This document shows, one piece after another, positions 18,199 to 27,105 of a DNA stretch of 64,000 bases (position 1 is its first letter; every line of letters begins with the position of its first letter). A program made the position numbers and the translations under genes. The notes below the pieces were generated by a model. That model searched no databases and was not told the origin of the DNA. It saw only the letters and a list, made by a program, of their open reading frames with translations. Origin of the DNA: Sphingobium lactosutens (GTDB lineage Bacteria > Pseudomonadota > Alphaproteobacteria > Sphingomonadales > Sphingomonadaceae); assembly GCF_013393185.1 (NCBI RefSeq), contig NZ_QJQX01000023.1, positions 1-64,000 of the forward strand, given 5' to 3'.

Positions 18199-19472
18199 GC
18201 CCCCTCCTCCAGCGCGGTGCGCGTATGGCTGCTGATATAGTCGCTCTTCATATTGTGCATGTGGACCCAGTCCCCCGTCCCCGCATCGGCGGTCATCGAC
18301 CCGATCGGGGCGCCATATTTGACGACCTTGTCCCCGGCCTTCAGCGGCACGCGCGCGATCTTGTGGCCGATGGCGATGCCTTCGCGCGCGGAAATGGTGC
18401 CGCCCGAAGACGGGAGGATATCGCCCGCCTCGATCACGCGGACGCAGATCAGCACATTATCGTCTGGATGCAGCAGGATCAGCCGCGCATCGTCCTGCAA
18501 CATGGCCAGGCCTTTCAGAGGAGGATCGGGATCGAGCGCCGCGTCGAGCGCGGGCCAGAGCGGTTCGGGGAGCGGCGCGGCCATGCGCGCCATGGTGTCG
18601 GCGACCTGGTCCGTCCCGACCAGGCCGGGAATGACGCTGACCACCTGCGGATGGCGCAGCGGGAATTGCAGGGCGGCGGCGGGCAGGGAGACAGCGAAGT
18701 CGACACAGACCTGCGCCAGCCGCTGCGCCTTGCGGAGTATCTCCGCGCTGGGCGGGGCATAATCGAAATGCAGCGGACCATTGAGATCGCGCGCCAATAT
18801 GCCGCTATTATAAGGACCGCCGACGATCAGCCGGACGCCGAGGTCGGCGCAGCGCGCCAGCAGGCGCTCGGCGCTCCGATCCAGCAATGTATAGCGTCCC
18901 GCCAGCAGGATCATGTCCAGTTCGACATGGTCGAGCAGTTCATCGCAGATCGCGACTTCATTAACGCCGATGCCGATCGCCTCGACCGCGCCACTGTCGC
19001 GCAGGGCGCGCATCGCGCCATAGCCGCCATTCAGGAAAGCGCGCAGATGATCGGGATGCGCGTCGCCATGGGTCACGCGGCCGAGGTCATGGGCGAGCAG
19101 CAGGTCGATCCGCTCACGCCCAAGTCGCCGGCAGCTTCCCTCGAAAGAACGCAGCACCGCATCATGCGAATAGTCGAAGGCCGGCTCGAACGGGTCGGCG
19201 TCGACGAAACCGTGCCGTTCGCCCTGCGCGTGGGTCGGCATGAGCAACCGGCCGACCTTGGTCGAGACGATCGCCTCGCAAGCCGGATCGCGTTCCGCCA
19301 GCATCACCCCCAGCCGTCGTTCGGCAAGGCCGAAGCCGTAATGAGGCGCGGTGTCATAATAGCGAATGCCCGCGTCCCAGGCAGCGTCGAGCGTCGCTCG
19401 CGCCTCCGCCTCGCTCACGACGCGATAGAGATTGCCGATGGGCGCCGTGCCCATGCCCAATGTCGGGATCAT
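18195..19472 (-). CDS. Aldo/keto reductase fused in frame to a UxaA-type SAF domain
   Basis: The 425-residue product has two parts. Residues 1-323 are a full-length aldo/keto reductase of the L-fucose/D-threo-aldose 1-dehydrogenase group: MGTAPIGNLYR, DTAPHYGFGLAERRLG with the catalytic Tyr, the Lys in STKVGR and the His in LLAHDLG. Residues 324-425 are a complete SAF domain of the altronate-dehydratase N-terminal type (LILLHPDDNVLICVR...IGHKIARVPLKAGD...YGAPIG). No stop codon separates them. The SAF part begins at an ATG (18503) with GAAAGG seven bases upstream, so it could also be made as a separate 102-residue protein. ATG 19472 overlaps the transporter stop (ATGA). The usual arrangement is two genes, so this is a natural fusion or a lost stop. 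Confidence 0.85.
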   Translation of the reverse strand: MIPTLGMGTAPIGNLYRVVSEAEARATLDAAWDAGIRYYDTAPHYGFGLAERRLGVMLAERDPACEAIVSTKVGRLLMPTHAQGERHGFVDADPFEPAFDYSHDAVLRSFEGSCRRLGRERIDLLLAHDLGRVTHGDAHPDHLRAFLNGGYGAMRALRDSGAVEAIGIGVNEVAICDELLDHVELDMILLAGRYTLLDRSAERLLARCADLGVRLIVGGPYNSGILARDLNGPLHFDYAPPSAEILRKAQRLAQVCVDFAVSLPAAALQFPLRHPQVVSVIPGLVGTDQVADTMARMAAPLPEPLWPALDAALDPDPPLKGLAMLQDDARLILLHPDDNVLICVRVIEAGDILPSSGGTISAREGIAIGHKIARVPLKAGDKVVKYGAPIGSMTADAGTGDWVHMHNMKSDYISSHTRTALEEGA

Positions 19473-20704
19473 GCCGCCCCTCCCCGTCGCGCAGCACGGG
19501 CGTAGATCAGGACGATGGCGAAGCAGGCCGCCGGCACCAGCATGGCTGCGCGGATCGTCCCGGCAAGATCGGACACCAGCCCCATCGCCATGGTCAGCAC
19601 CGCACCGCCGATGATGGCCATGACGATCATCGACGCCCCTGCCTTGGTCAGCGGCCCCAGGTCGCGCAGCGACAGGGCGAAAATGGTGGGATACATGATC
19701 GACATGAAGAAACTGGTCGCCACCAGCGCCGCAAGGCCGACCATGCCGCCTGCGACAGCCACCACCGATAGCGCGATGTTGATCGTGGCGAAGATCGCCA
19801 TCAGCCACGCACCGTCGAACCGCGCCAGCAGGGCAGCGCCGACGAAACGGCCAATCATGAAAAGTGCGAGCGACAGGGTCAGCAGCCAGGCCGCTTTCTG
19901 CGCCCCGATCCCCGGCAGCGCGTTTTCCGCATAGCGGATCAGATAGCTCCAGATGCCGACCTGTGCACCGACATAGAAGAATTGCGCGGCCACACCCGCC
20001 AGATAGCGGGGACGCCGCAACAGCGCGCCATAGGCGCCCGTCGGCGCGCCGCCTCCTGATCCCGCTTCGGTCGCGGAGCGCGGGAAATGCGTGAAGGCCA
20101 GCATCACCGCCCAACCCAGCACAACCAGCGCAATGCCGAGATAGGGCAACTGGACGGCCATAGCGCCGGCAGCACCCTGCCCCGGCCCGTCGGACAAGAT
20201 GAAGGTCGCGCCCAGCGCGACACCGGCGATCGACCCCAAGGGATTGAAGGCCTGCGCCAGATTGAGGCGCTGCGCCGCGCCGTCCGCCGGCCCCATCACC
20301 GCAACCATGGGATTGGCCGCCGTCTCCAGGAAGGCGAGGCCGCTCGCAATGACGAACAGGGCGAAGAGGAAGAAGCCGTAGCTGAGTTGCATCGACGCCG
20401 GCAGGAACAGCAGCGCCCCGCCGCCGAACAGGATGAGGCCCAGGATCACCGTCGCCTTATATCCCAACCGCTCCGCCGCCAGCGCGGCCGGAATGGCGAA
20501 GCAGAAATAGCCAAGGTAGAAGGCCGACTGGACCAGACCCGACTGGAAATCCGACAGGGCGAAGGTCTGCCGGAAATGCGCGATCAGCACATCGTTGAGA
20601 TTGTTCGCCATTCCCCACAGGAAAAAGAGTCCCGTGGTCAGGACCATCGCCGCGCGGCTGCTTCGCTCGCCCCAGGCCCGTGGCGCTATCCCTTCCACTT
20701 GCAT
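19469..20704 (-). CDS. FucP-type sugar MFS transporter
   Basis: This inner-membrane sugar:proton symporter of the FucP (L-fucose permease) family has 411 residues and about twelve hydrophobic segments. The family signature is in LFFLWGMANNLNDVLIAHFRQTFALSDFQSGLVQSAFYLGYF near residues 20-60. ATG 20704 is preceded by AGAGAGGA; the longer frame to 20794 adds no transmembrane or family sequence. It heads the minus-strand operon whose later genes encode sugar-acid enzymes and the DUF718 mutarotase. L-fucose is therefore the most likely substrate, though FucP homologues also carry glucose, galactose and N-acetylglucosamine. Confidence 0.85.
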   Translation of the reverse strand: MQVEGIAPRAWGERSSRAAMVLTTGLFFLWGMANNLNDVLIAHFRQTFALSDFQSGLVQSAFYLGYFCFAIPAALAAERLGYKATVILGLILFGGGALLFLPASMQLSYGFFLFALFVIASGLAFLETAANPMVAVMGPADGAAQRLNLAQAFNPLGSIAGVALGATFILSDGPGQGAAGAMAVQLPYLGIALVVLGWAVMLAFTHFPRSATEAGSGGGAPTGAYGALLRRPRYLAGVAAQFFYVGAQVGIWSYLIRYAENALPGIGAQKAAWLLTLSLALFMIGRFVGAALLARFDGAWLMAIFATINIALSVVAVAGGMVGLAALVATSFFMSIMYPTIFALSLRDLGPLTKAGASMIVMAIIGGAVLTMAMGLVSDLAGTIRAAMLVPAACFAIVLIYARAARRGGAA

Positions 20705-20800
20705 CGGCCGTCCTCTCTTTGCCCTGAACGGGCAGACCGGCCCTGTTTTATGGGTCCGATCTGCCCAGGAAGGGGACGCTATGAACGCCCGCATGATGGA

Positions 20801-23506
20801 TCAATAGGTGATCCGGGCCGTGAGGCTGATGCGGCGGTCGTTCACCACCACGTCGCGCGGACGAGTGTCGATGCCGAAATAGGTGCTGCGGCGCGTGTTG
20901 GTCAGGTTCGTGCCATCGACCGCCAAGGCGAATTGCGGCGTCACATTATAGCTGATCGATGCGTCTAGCTGGCCGAACGACTTGTTGAAGATCGGCAGGT
21001 TGCCCGTACCGTTGCCAGCAGTCGTCACCACATATTTGCTGCGCCAGTTGTAGGCGACGCGCGCCGACAGCCCGCCCAGCTCATAGATGCCGACCAGATT
21101 GTAATTATACTTGGACAGCAGTTCCAGCGGCACATTCGTCACCGGGCCGGAGGTCGCGGGCGACGGCGCCTGCGAGTCGACATAGGTGAAGTTGGCCTGC
21201 ATGCCGAGGCCGCTCAGCGGTCCGGGCAGGAAGTCGAAGAACTGCTGGTAGGCCAGCTCGAAGCCCTTCACCTTGCCCTTGGCAACATTGTTGTAGGACG
21301 TCACTTCATAGTCATAGCTGTTGCCATTGCCGAACGTGACGTTGCGGGTCGACACCGCCGTCTGGATGTAATTCTTGATATTCTTGTAGAAGGCCGCCGC
21401 GGTCAGCGATCCAGTGCGCGAGAAATACCATTCCAGCGATGCGTCCAGATTGTCCGACTTCATCGGCTTGAGGTAGGGATTGCCGCCGCTGGTGGTGTGC
21501 ACCTGATTCTGTTGCGCGGTGCCCGGCTCGGTGATGGTCAGGCTCGGGTTCAGCTGGGTGAAGCTGGGCCGCGAGATATTCTTCGCCGCCGCCAGACGCA
21601 GTTGCAGATTGTCCATCAGATGGACGCGCAGGTTGAGGCTCGGCAGGACCGAGGTGTAGCTGCGCGACACGGCGATCGGGTTGAACACGGTCGGGCCGTT
21701 GGTTTCGGTTCCGTCCGGATTCTGGATGATCGGCGTCTGCTGATAATAGCCCGACACGTCCAGATCGGTGCGGACCACACGAACGCCGATATTGCCGTCG
21801 ACCGGGTCGGTCTTGAAGAAGGCGGTTGCGTAGCCCGTATAGGTCTTCTGCCGCTGCTCGTTGGTGCCGCTCTGGACATAGGCCGGCGCACTGGCGATGC
21901 CCAGCGTGTCGAGCGTCTGCTGATAGTTGCGGATGATGCCGCGGTTGAACGCGATGATATTGCCGAACAGGTCGGCATCGCCACGGAAGAAGTCGCTCAG
22001 GTCGACATTTTCCAGCTCGCTCGGAATGCCCGACAGGCCGGTGTAGCGATAGCCGGTGTCGATCGTCCGGTTCTTCCGGTCGGCAAAGCGGATGCCAGCC
22101 TTGATCGACGACAGGATGCCGGCGTCAAAGCGATATTCGGCGTCCAGACGAGCGGTCTTGTCCGACGCCTTCGACTCGTTAAGATTGTCGAGATAGAAGG
22201 CGCTGTTATAGGTTGCCGGGTTGGTGAGGCCCGTTGCCGAACCAATGTTTACCACCGGGATCGAACCCGAAATATCCTGATACAGCGTGTCGGCCGTGCC
22301 GTTGAGACCGAAGATGGAACGCAGATTCTTGGTCTTCGCGTCGACATATTGACCGTCGGCCGTCACGGTCAGCCGATCCGTCGGCTTCCACTTCAGGTTG
22401 AGCGAATAGTCGGTCGTCTTCGACCGGCGGGTCTGCGCGCTGGTGTTGTTGCCGACCGGCAGGTCGATGAAGGTGCCGCTCTGGAAATCGCCATTGTCGG
22501 CATAGGTGAAGGGAGCACCCGGCTGCGGCTGGATCGCGCTGGTCGAGGTGTAGGCGAAGAAGCTGTAATCGTCGAAACGGAACTTATAGTCAGAGCGGAA
22601 GACTTCGGCGGTCAGCTCCAGCGTGTCGCTGGGACGCCACTGGACCGACACGTCAGTGCCCAGACGGCGGCGATCGCCATAGACTTCGCCGATACCCGTG
22701 CCATGCGGCAGGGTCGTGGTCTGGCCGGTGCGGCCCAGCGTCGCCAGCACGGCGGCATCTGCAGCGTTGGTGGGATCGAGCGTATAGAAAGGCTCGGTCG
22801 AGATCGTGTCCTGACGGAAGGCGGTCTTCTGGAACGAGACGCTGGCGAGGACGCCGATTTCGCCGATCGGCGTGTCCCAGCGATCGCTGAGCATCAGCGA
22901 CGCGGACGGCTTATATTTGTCGACCAGATCGAAATGGCTCTGCGTCAGCGTCGCCGCCGCCTTGAAGCCGTCGAAGTCGAACGGCCTGCGCGTGCGGAAA
23001 TTGATCGTGCCCGACAGCTGGTCCTCGATCAGGTCGGCCGACGGGTTCTTGTAGACGTCGATGCCGGCGAGCAATTCGGACGGAATATCTTCCAGGCTCA
23101 GCTGGTTGGCGCCGCTGGCGGTAAAGATGTCGCGGCCGTTGAGTTCGGTGCGGACCTGCGTCAGGCCGCGGATGGCGACCGAGCTGCCTTCGCCATATTG
23201 ACGCTGGACCTGAATGCCGGGGATGCGCTGCAATGCTTCGGCGACGTTGCGGTCGGGGAGCTTGCCGATGTCTTCCGCCACGATGGAATCGACGATGACG
23301 TCGGAATTGCGCTTGATCGACTGAGCGCTGGAAAGGCTGGCGCGCACGCCGGTGACAACGATGTCTCCCTCGTCCGCAGAAGCGGCCGCCTGATCGGGCG
23401 TCGTCGCATCCTGGGCATGGGCGGCGGTGCAGCCGAGCGTGATGCTGGCGATCGAAATACCCGCCATCAACGCAGCGCGACGCGGCATGTGAATCATCTT
23501 GGACAT
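20801..23506 (-). CDS. TonB-dependent receptor, oligosaccharide-type (TIGR01782-like)
   Basis: This outer-membrane active transporter has 901 residues. The leader is MPRRAALMAGISIASITLGCTAAHA. The plug contains GDIVVTGVRASL, VAEALQRIPGIQVQR, SSVAIRGL and QLSGTINFRTRRPFDFDG, and the 22-strand barrel ends in ISLTARITY with the aromatic terminal residue. The plug sequence is of the class found with polysaccharide loci in Caulobacter, Xanthomonas and sphingomonads. It lies divergent from the IclR/esterase/GH operon and just behind the FucP operon, so uptake of a fucosylated hemicellulose oligosaccharide is likely. ATG 23506 was chosen for the AGGAAGG ribosome site; the upstream frame extension is not leader-like. 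Confidence 0.9.
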   Translation of the reverse strand: MSKMIHMPRRAALMAGISIASITLGCTAAHAQDATTPDQAAASADEGDIVVTGVRASLSSAQSIKRNSDVIVDSIVAEDIGKLPDRNVAEALQRIPGIQVQRQYGEGSSVAIRGLTQVRTELNGRDIFTASGANQLSLEDIPSELLAGIDVYKNPSADLIEDQLSGTINFRTRRPFDFDGFKAAATLTQSHFDLVDKYKPSASLMLSDRWDTPIGEIGVLASVSFQKTAFRQDTISTEPFYTLDPTNAADAAVLATLGRTGQTTTLPHGTGIGEVYGDRRRLGTDVSVQWRPSDTLELTAEVFRSDYKFRFDDYSFFAYTSTSAIQPQPGAPFTYADNGDFQSGTFIDLPVGNNTSAQTRRSKTTDYSLNLKWKPTDRLTVTADGQYVDAKTKNLRSIFGLNGTADTLYQDISGSIPVVNIGSATGLTNPATYNSAFYLDNLNESKASDKTARLDAEYRFDAGILSSIKAGIRFADRKNRTIDTGYRYTGLSGIPSELENVDLSDFFRGDADLFGNIIAFNRGIIRNYQQTLDTLGIASAPAYVQSGTNEQRQKTYTGYATAFFKTDPVDGNIGVRVVRTDLDVSGYYQQTPIIQNPDGTETNGPTVFNPIAVSRSYTSVLPSLNLRVHLMDNLQLRLAAAKNISRPSFTQLNPSLTITEPGTAQQNQVHTTSGGNPYLKPMKSDNLDASLEWYFSRTGSLTAAAFYKNIKNYIQTAVSTRNVTFGNGNSYDYEVTSYNNVAKGKVKGFELAYQQFFDFLPGPLSGLGMQANFTYVDSQAPSPATSGPVTNVPLELLSKYNYNLVGIYELGGLSARVAYNWRSKYVVTTAGNGTGNLPIFNKSFGQLDASISYNVTPQFALAVDGTNLTNTRRSTYFGIDTRPRDVVVNDRRISLTARITY

Positions 23507-23754
23507 GGAACCTTCCTCTCCCTGGCTCCTGGGTCGGAGCGCTAATCGATTCGCCGCGCAAAAGCGGCCGAAAACATTTCCCTTTCGTGTCTCGCCCCGC
23601 TTTGGGAGCGGTACCAAGACGACGCTCCATTACTCTCCCATTTCAAATTATGAAATATAAAAATTGATTTCATATGTGGATTAATGCGCAGGATAGCGCT
23701 AACATGACGCCGCGCTTCGACGAACCGAAGCAGCGCATAAGGGAGGGGAGCAAC
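23507..23754. promoter_or_regulatory. Divergent control region between TonB receptor and IclR genes with dyad sites
   Basis: This 248-base divergent gap contains an AT-rich core. ATTTCA and TGAAAT form a dyad at 23640-23656, with a further ATTTCA copy starting at 23667, which could be the operator of the adjacent IclR regulator. TAGCGCTA at 23694-23701 is the centre of a LacI/GalR-type operator pattern, although no LacI gene is in the window. The AATCGATT at 23542-23549 is another small dyad. The sites are seen; the proteins that bind them are inferred. Confidence 0.4.
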
Positions 23755-24540
23755 ATGACCGGCAAGGCGCGCTATCAGGCACCCGCGCTCACCAAGGGTC
23801 TGGAAATATTGGAGCTTCTCGCCAGCGCGAGCGAGCCTCTGATCATGTCCGATATATCCGTAGCGCTGGGCCGGTCGGTCAGTGAAATCTTCCGCATGCT
23901 TCAGGTGCTGGAAGAGCATGGCTATATCGCGCGGGACGAAGACGGCTATCGCCTGACCAACCGCCTCTTCGCTCTGGGCATGAGCCAGCCGCCGATTCGC
24001 GACCTCGCCTCCACAGCGCTGCCGGTGATGCAGGATCTGGCGCGCAAGGCGGGGCAAAGCTGTCACCTCGCCGTCGCGTCGGGGGCGGAGATGGTCGTCA
24101 TCATCGCGATCGAGGCGCCCGGCCTGTCGGGCTTTGCCGTGCGCGTCGGCTACAAGCGGCCGCTGCATCGCTCCAATAGCGGGCGCATCCTGCTGGCCTT
24201 CCAATCGCCTGATGCCCGCGCGGCGATGCTGGCGGACATTCGCGCGACCGACGAGGCGCTGGACGAAGCGGAACTGATCGCGCGCCTCGATGCGGCCGTC
24301 GCGGCGGGCGGGGCGATCGCCCCCAGCCCGATGCTGACGGGGATCACCGACCTTTCCGCGCCGATCCTGATCGGCGGCATCGCCCGCGCCGCGCTCACTA
24401 TGCCCTTCGTCGACGGCGCCGCGAACCGGGCGACACTGGACGATTGCAGCCAGCTGGTGCGCGACGCAGCCCATGCGATCGGCACGGCCATGTCGCCGAT
24501 CATGGCAGTGCCGACGCGCAGCATCGGAGACGACCAATGA
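23755..24540 (+). CDS. IclR-family transcriptional regulator
   Basis: This 261-residue regulator has an N-terminal winged helix (APALTKGLEILELLAS, then ISVALGRSVSEIFRMLQVLEEHGYIAR, residues 10-70) and an IclR effector domain (RPLHRSNSGRILLAF, LIGGIARAALTMPF). ATG 23755 follows GGGAGGGG; the longer frame from 23674 has weak sites only. It is the first gene of the plus-strand glycan operon and overlaps the esterase gene as ATGA. IclR proteins often sense pathway keto-deoxy acids, and C. jejuni's fucose locus also has one (Cj0480). It probably controls both the TonB receptor and this operon. Confidence 0.87.
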   Translation: MTGKARYQAPALTKGLEILELLASASEPLIMSDISVALGRSVSEIFRMLQVLEEHGYIARDEDGYRLTNRLFALGMSQPPIRDLASTALPVMQDLARKAGQSCHLAVASGAEMVVIIAIEAPGLSGFAVRVGYKRPLHRSNSGRILLAFQSPDARAAMLADIRATDEALDEAELIARLDAAVAAGGAIAPSPMLTGITDLSAPILIGGIARAALTMPFVDGAANRATLDDCSQLVRDAAHAIGTAMSPIMAVPTRSIGDDQ

Positions 24541-25505
24541 CCATGTTCGACCGCCGTTCCGCCCTGATCGCCGCTGCCGGTCTCGCGGCCCTGCCCGGCC
24601 TGTCGTCCGCACAGACATCGGCCAGCGACGAGATCATCGAACTGTGGCCCGGCACGCCGCCCGGCGACACCGGCGCGCGCATCGTCCGCAAGATCGACGA
24701 CCAGTCCAAAGATCCGACCAAGCCCGATCGCTTTGTAACCGGCATAGATCGGCCGGTTCTGGTAGTATGCCGCCCCGCCCGCCCCAATGGCGCGGCGATG
24801 CTGGTGGCGCCCGGCGGCGGCTATGGCTTCCTGTCCTATGACAATGAAGGCGCCAGCCAGGCGGCATGGCTCAATGCGCGCGGCATCACCGCCTTCATCC
24901 TGCTCTATCGCCTGCCGGGCGAAGGCTGGGCGCGGCACGAGGATGTGCCGTTGCAGGATGCGCAGCGGGCGATGCGGATCATACGCGCCGGAGCTGTCCA
25001 GTTCGGTGTCGACAAAAGCCGCATCGGCGTCCTCGGCTTTTCCGCGGGCGGGCATCTGGCGGGATCGCTGGCGACCCGCCATGGCGAGACGATCTATACC
25101 CCGGTCGATGCCGCCGACCGGGAGGATGCCCGCCCCGATGTCGCCGGCCTGATCTATCCAGTCGTCAGCCTCGACGCGCCGTTCACCCATGGCGGATCGC
25201 GCGACAATCTGCTGGGCGAAGGCGCGGGTGCGGATATGCGGCGTGCCCGGTCGGTCGAGATGCGGGTCGACGCAAGTACGCCGCCCCTCTTCCTCGTCCA
25301 CGCGACGGACGATGGGCTGGTCCCGCCCGCCAACAGCATCGCCCTATTTCAGGCGATGCAGGCGGCCAAACGTCCGGTCGCGCTCCATATTTTCGAGGAT
25401 GGCGGCCATGGTTTCGGCGTGCGCCTGCCGCGCATGATGCAGGCCTCCGCCTGGCCGGAGCTGTTCGCGACCTTCGGCGCCCGGCATGGGCTGATCCCGG
25501 CATGA
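24537..25505 (+). CDS. Exported alpha/beta-hydrolase, acetyl-xylan/feruloyl esterase-like
   Basis: This 322-residue esterase has a leader ending near SSAQTSA and the alpha/beta-hydrolase blocks: oxyanion loop APGGGYGFLSYDNEG, nucleophile Ser in GFSAGGHLA, Asp in HATDDGLVPPANS and His in DGGHGFG. It resembles the BD-FAE/acetyl-xylan esterase-like group that deacetylates plant hemicellulose. It starts at an ATGA overlap with the IclR gene and ends with an ATGA overlap with the next esterase, so expression is coupled. A role in removing acetyl groups from xyloglucan side chains is inferred from its neighbours. Confidence 0.85.
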   Translation: MTMFDRRSALIAAAGLAALPGLSSAQTSASDEIIELWPGTPPGDTGARIVRKIDDQSKDPTKPDRFVTGIDRPVLVVCRPARPNGAAMLVAPGGGYGFLSYDNEGASQAAWLNARGITAFILLYRLPGEGWARHEDVPLQDAQRAMRIIRAGAVQFGVDKSRIGVLGFSAGGHLAGSLATRHGETIYTPVDAADREDARPDVAGLIYPVVSLDAPFTHGGSRDNLLGEGAGADMRRARSVEMRVDASTPPLFLVHATDDGLVPPANSIALFQAMQAAKRPVALHIFEDGGHGFGVRLPRMMQASAWPELFATFGARHGLIPA

Positions 25506-26290
25506 TAGGTGCGTTGCCGCTCTTGCTCCTGCTGGTGGCGGGCGCAGCGCAGGCTGCGCCCGATCCGTATCAAAGCTCACCCGAACGGCGCACCGTGGCG
25601 GAAAAGGATTGGGGACCATGGCTTGGCCCCTTCCGCGCGAAGCTGGTGCCCGGCCTGATGCAGGATTTCGGCGAGCGCTATCTCTATGCGCCTGCCAATG
25701 CCGCCCTGCCCGTACCAAAGCCCGGCGAGCAGCGCGTGGTGTTTCTGGGCGATTCCATCACCGACCGGTGGAACCTCGCTGCCAGCTTCCCTGGCAAGCC
25801 CTATGTCAATCGCGGCATCGGCAGTCAGGTAACGGCGCAGATGCTGTTGCGCTTCCACCAGGATGTGATCGCGCTGAAGCCAAAGGTCGTAGTGATTCTG
25901 GCCGGCATCAACGACGTGCAAGGCTTCCTGCAACAGGAAACATCCGAACAGATCGAGGCCAATTGGGAGGCGATGGCTGACCTCGCCACCGCTCATCATA
26001 TCCGGGTGGTGTTCGGCTCGATCCTGCCGGTCAATAATTATACCGAAGCGGCGAAGGACGTGGTGAAGGAGCGCAAGCCCGATCAACTGATGGCGCTCAA
26101 TGGCTGGCTGCGCGCCTTTTGTACGGAGCGGGGCTATGGCTTTGCCGATTATCATGCCGCGATGGTCGACCGGAGCGGGCTGATGGCGGCCACCTATACG
26201 CGCGATGGCGTCCACCCACTCGATAACGGCTATGCGGTGATGGCGCCGATCGCGGAGCGGGCGATCAGGCAGGTTCTGCGACAGAAATGA
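25502..26290 (+). CDS. Exported SGNH/GDSL esterase 1
   Basis: This 262-residue hydrolase of the SGNH superfamily has a short leader (ALPLLLLLVAGAAQA). Block I is FLGDSITDRW with the catalytic Ser, block II the Gly in NRGIGSQVTAQML, block III GIND and block V DGVHPL with the Asp and His. All four signature residues are present. It follows the alpha/beta esterase by ATGA overlap and is followed the same way by a second SGNH enzyme. Related enzymes in xanthomonad xyloglucan loci are O-acetylesterases, and that is the likely job here. Confidence 0.85.
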   Translation: MIGALPLLLLLVAGAAQAAPDPYQSSPERRTVAEKDWGPWLGPFRAKLVPGLMQDFGERYLYAPANAALPVPKPGEQRVVFLGDSITDRWNLAASFPGKPYVNRGIGSQVTAQMLLRFHQDVIALKPKVVVILAGINDVQGFLQQETSEQIEANWEAMADLATAHHIRVVFGSILPVNNYTEAAKDVVKERKPDQLMALNGWLRAFCTERGYGFADYHAAMVDRSGLMAATYTRDGVHPLDNGYAVMAPIAERAIRQVLRQK

Positions 26291-26304
26291 AGCAAGGGAG
26301 AAGG

Positions 26305-27105
26305 ATGATGTTTCGCCTGACGGCTGCTCTGTGCGCGCTGGCTCTTGCCAGCACGGCCCATGCCGAAACGAAGGTGCCCGGCGATCCCCATGCCGACGAT
26401 CCGGTCGGCATCGTGGCCGATCCCTGTCCGGTCCATCCCAAGCCCGCAGGCGAAGCGGAATGGAAGATGTGGAACCTCCACATGCTGACCCGCGATTTCG
26501 GGCAGTTGTGCCGCTATACCGCGGACAACAAGGCGCTGGAAGGCAAGAAGGTTCGTGCGGTCTTCATGGGCGATTCCATCACCGACAACTGGATCAACCA
26601 AGACCCGGAGATGTTCGCGGACGGGCTGGTTGATCGCGGCATCAGCGGCCAAACAACGGCGCAGATGCTGGTCCGCTTCCGCAATGACGTGATCGCCCTG
26701 AAGCCGCAAGTCGTGCACATCATGGCGATGACCAACGACATCGCCGGCAATACCGGCGCGGCGACGATGGAAACGGTGCTGGGCAATATCCAGAGCATGG
26801 CCGAACTGGCTGATGCGCACGGGATCAAGGTCGTGATCGCGTCCGTGCCGCCCGCCGGCGCTTTCCCCTGGAGCCCGGCGATGAAGCCCGCGCCGCAGAT
26901 TGCGGCGATCAATACATGGCTGGCCGATTACGCCCGCAGCCGGGGCTTCACCTATGTCGATTATCATAGCGCGATGGCGCAGCCCGACGGCGCCATGAAG
27001 CCGGGCCTGTCCACCGATGGCGTCCATCCGACCAAGGAAGGCTATGCGATCATGCGCCCGCTGGCGCGGCAGGCCATCGACAAGGCCTTGAGGGAAATTC
27101 AATGA
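26305..27105 (+). CDS. Exported SGNH/GDSL esterase 2
   Basis: This 266-residue SGNH hydrolase is a paralogue of the gene just upstream. Its leader is LTAALCALALASTAHA. Block I is FMGDSITDNW, block II DRGISGQTTAQML and block V DGVHPT. Block III reads MTND where the family has GxND, so its Gly is replaced. AAGGGAGAAGG precedes ATG 26305 and ATG 26308; an upstream ATG at 26287 overlaps the previous stop and could be used by coupling. Two adjacent but clearly diverged copies suggest different acetylation sites or different sugars. Confidence 0.83.
   Translation: MMFRLTAALCALALASTAHAETKVPGDPHADDPVGIVADPCPVHPKPAGEAEWKMWNLHMLTRDFGQLCRYTADNKALEGKKVRAVFMGDSITDNWINQDPEMFADGLVDRGISGQTTAQMLVRFRNDVIALKPQVVHIMAMTNDIAGNTGAATMETVLGNIQSMAELADAHGIKVVIASVPPAGAFPWSPAMKPAPQIAAINTWLADYARSRGFTYVDYHSAMAQPDGAMKPGLSTDGVHPTKEGYAIMRPLARQAIDKALREIQ

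Noticed and set aside
19473..20114. The aldo/keto reductase gene starting far upstream at 20114
   Set aside because: The extra 213 codons are the antiparallel-free alternative frame of the FucP-type transporter gene; the ATG at 19472 overlapping the transporter stop fits the operon.
21497..23545. 682-codon plus-strand open frame opposite the first TonB receptor
   Set aside because: Shadow of the receptor gene; no leader, domain or ribosome site of its own.
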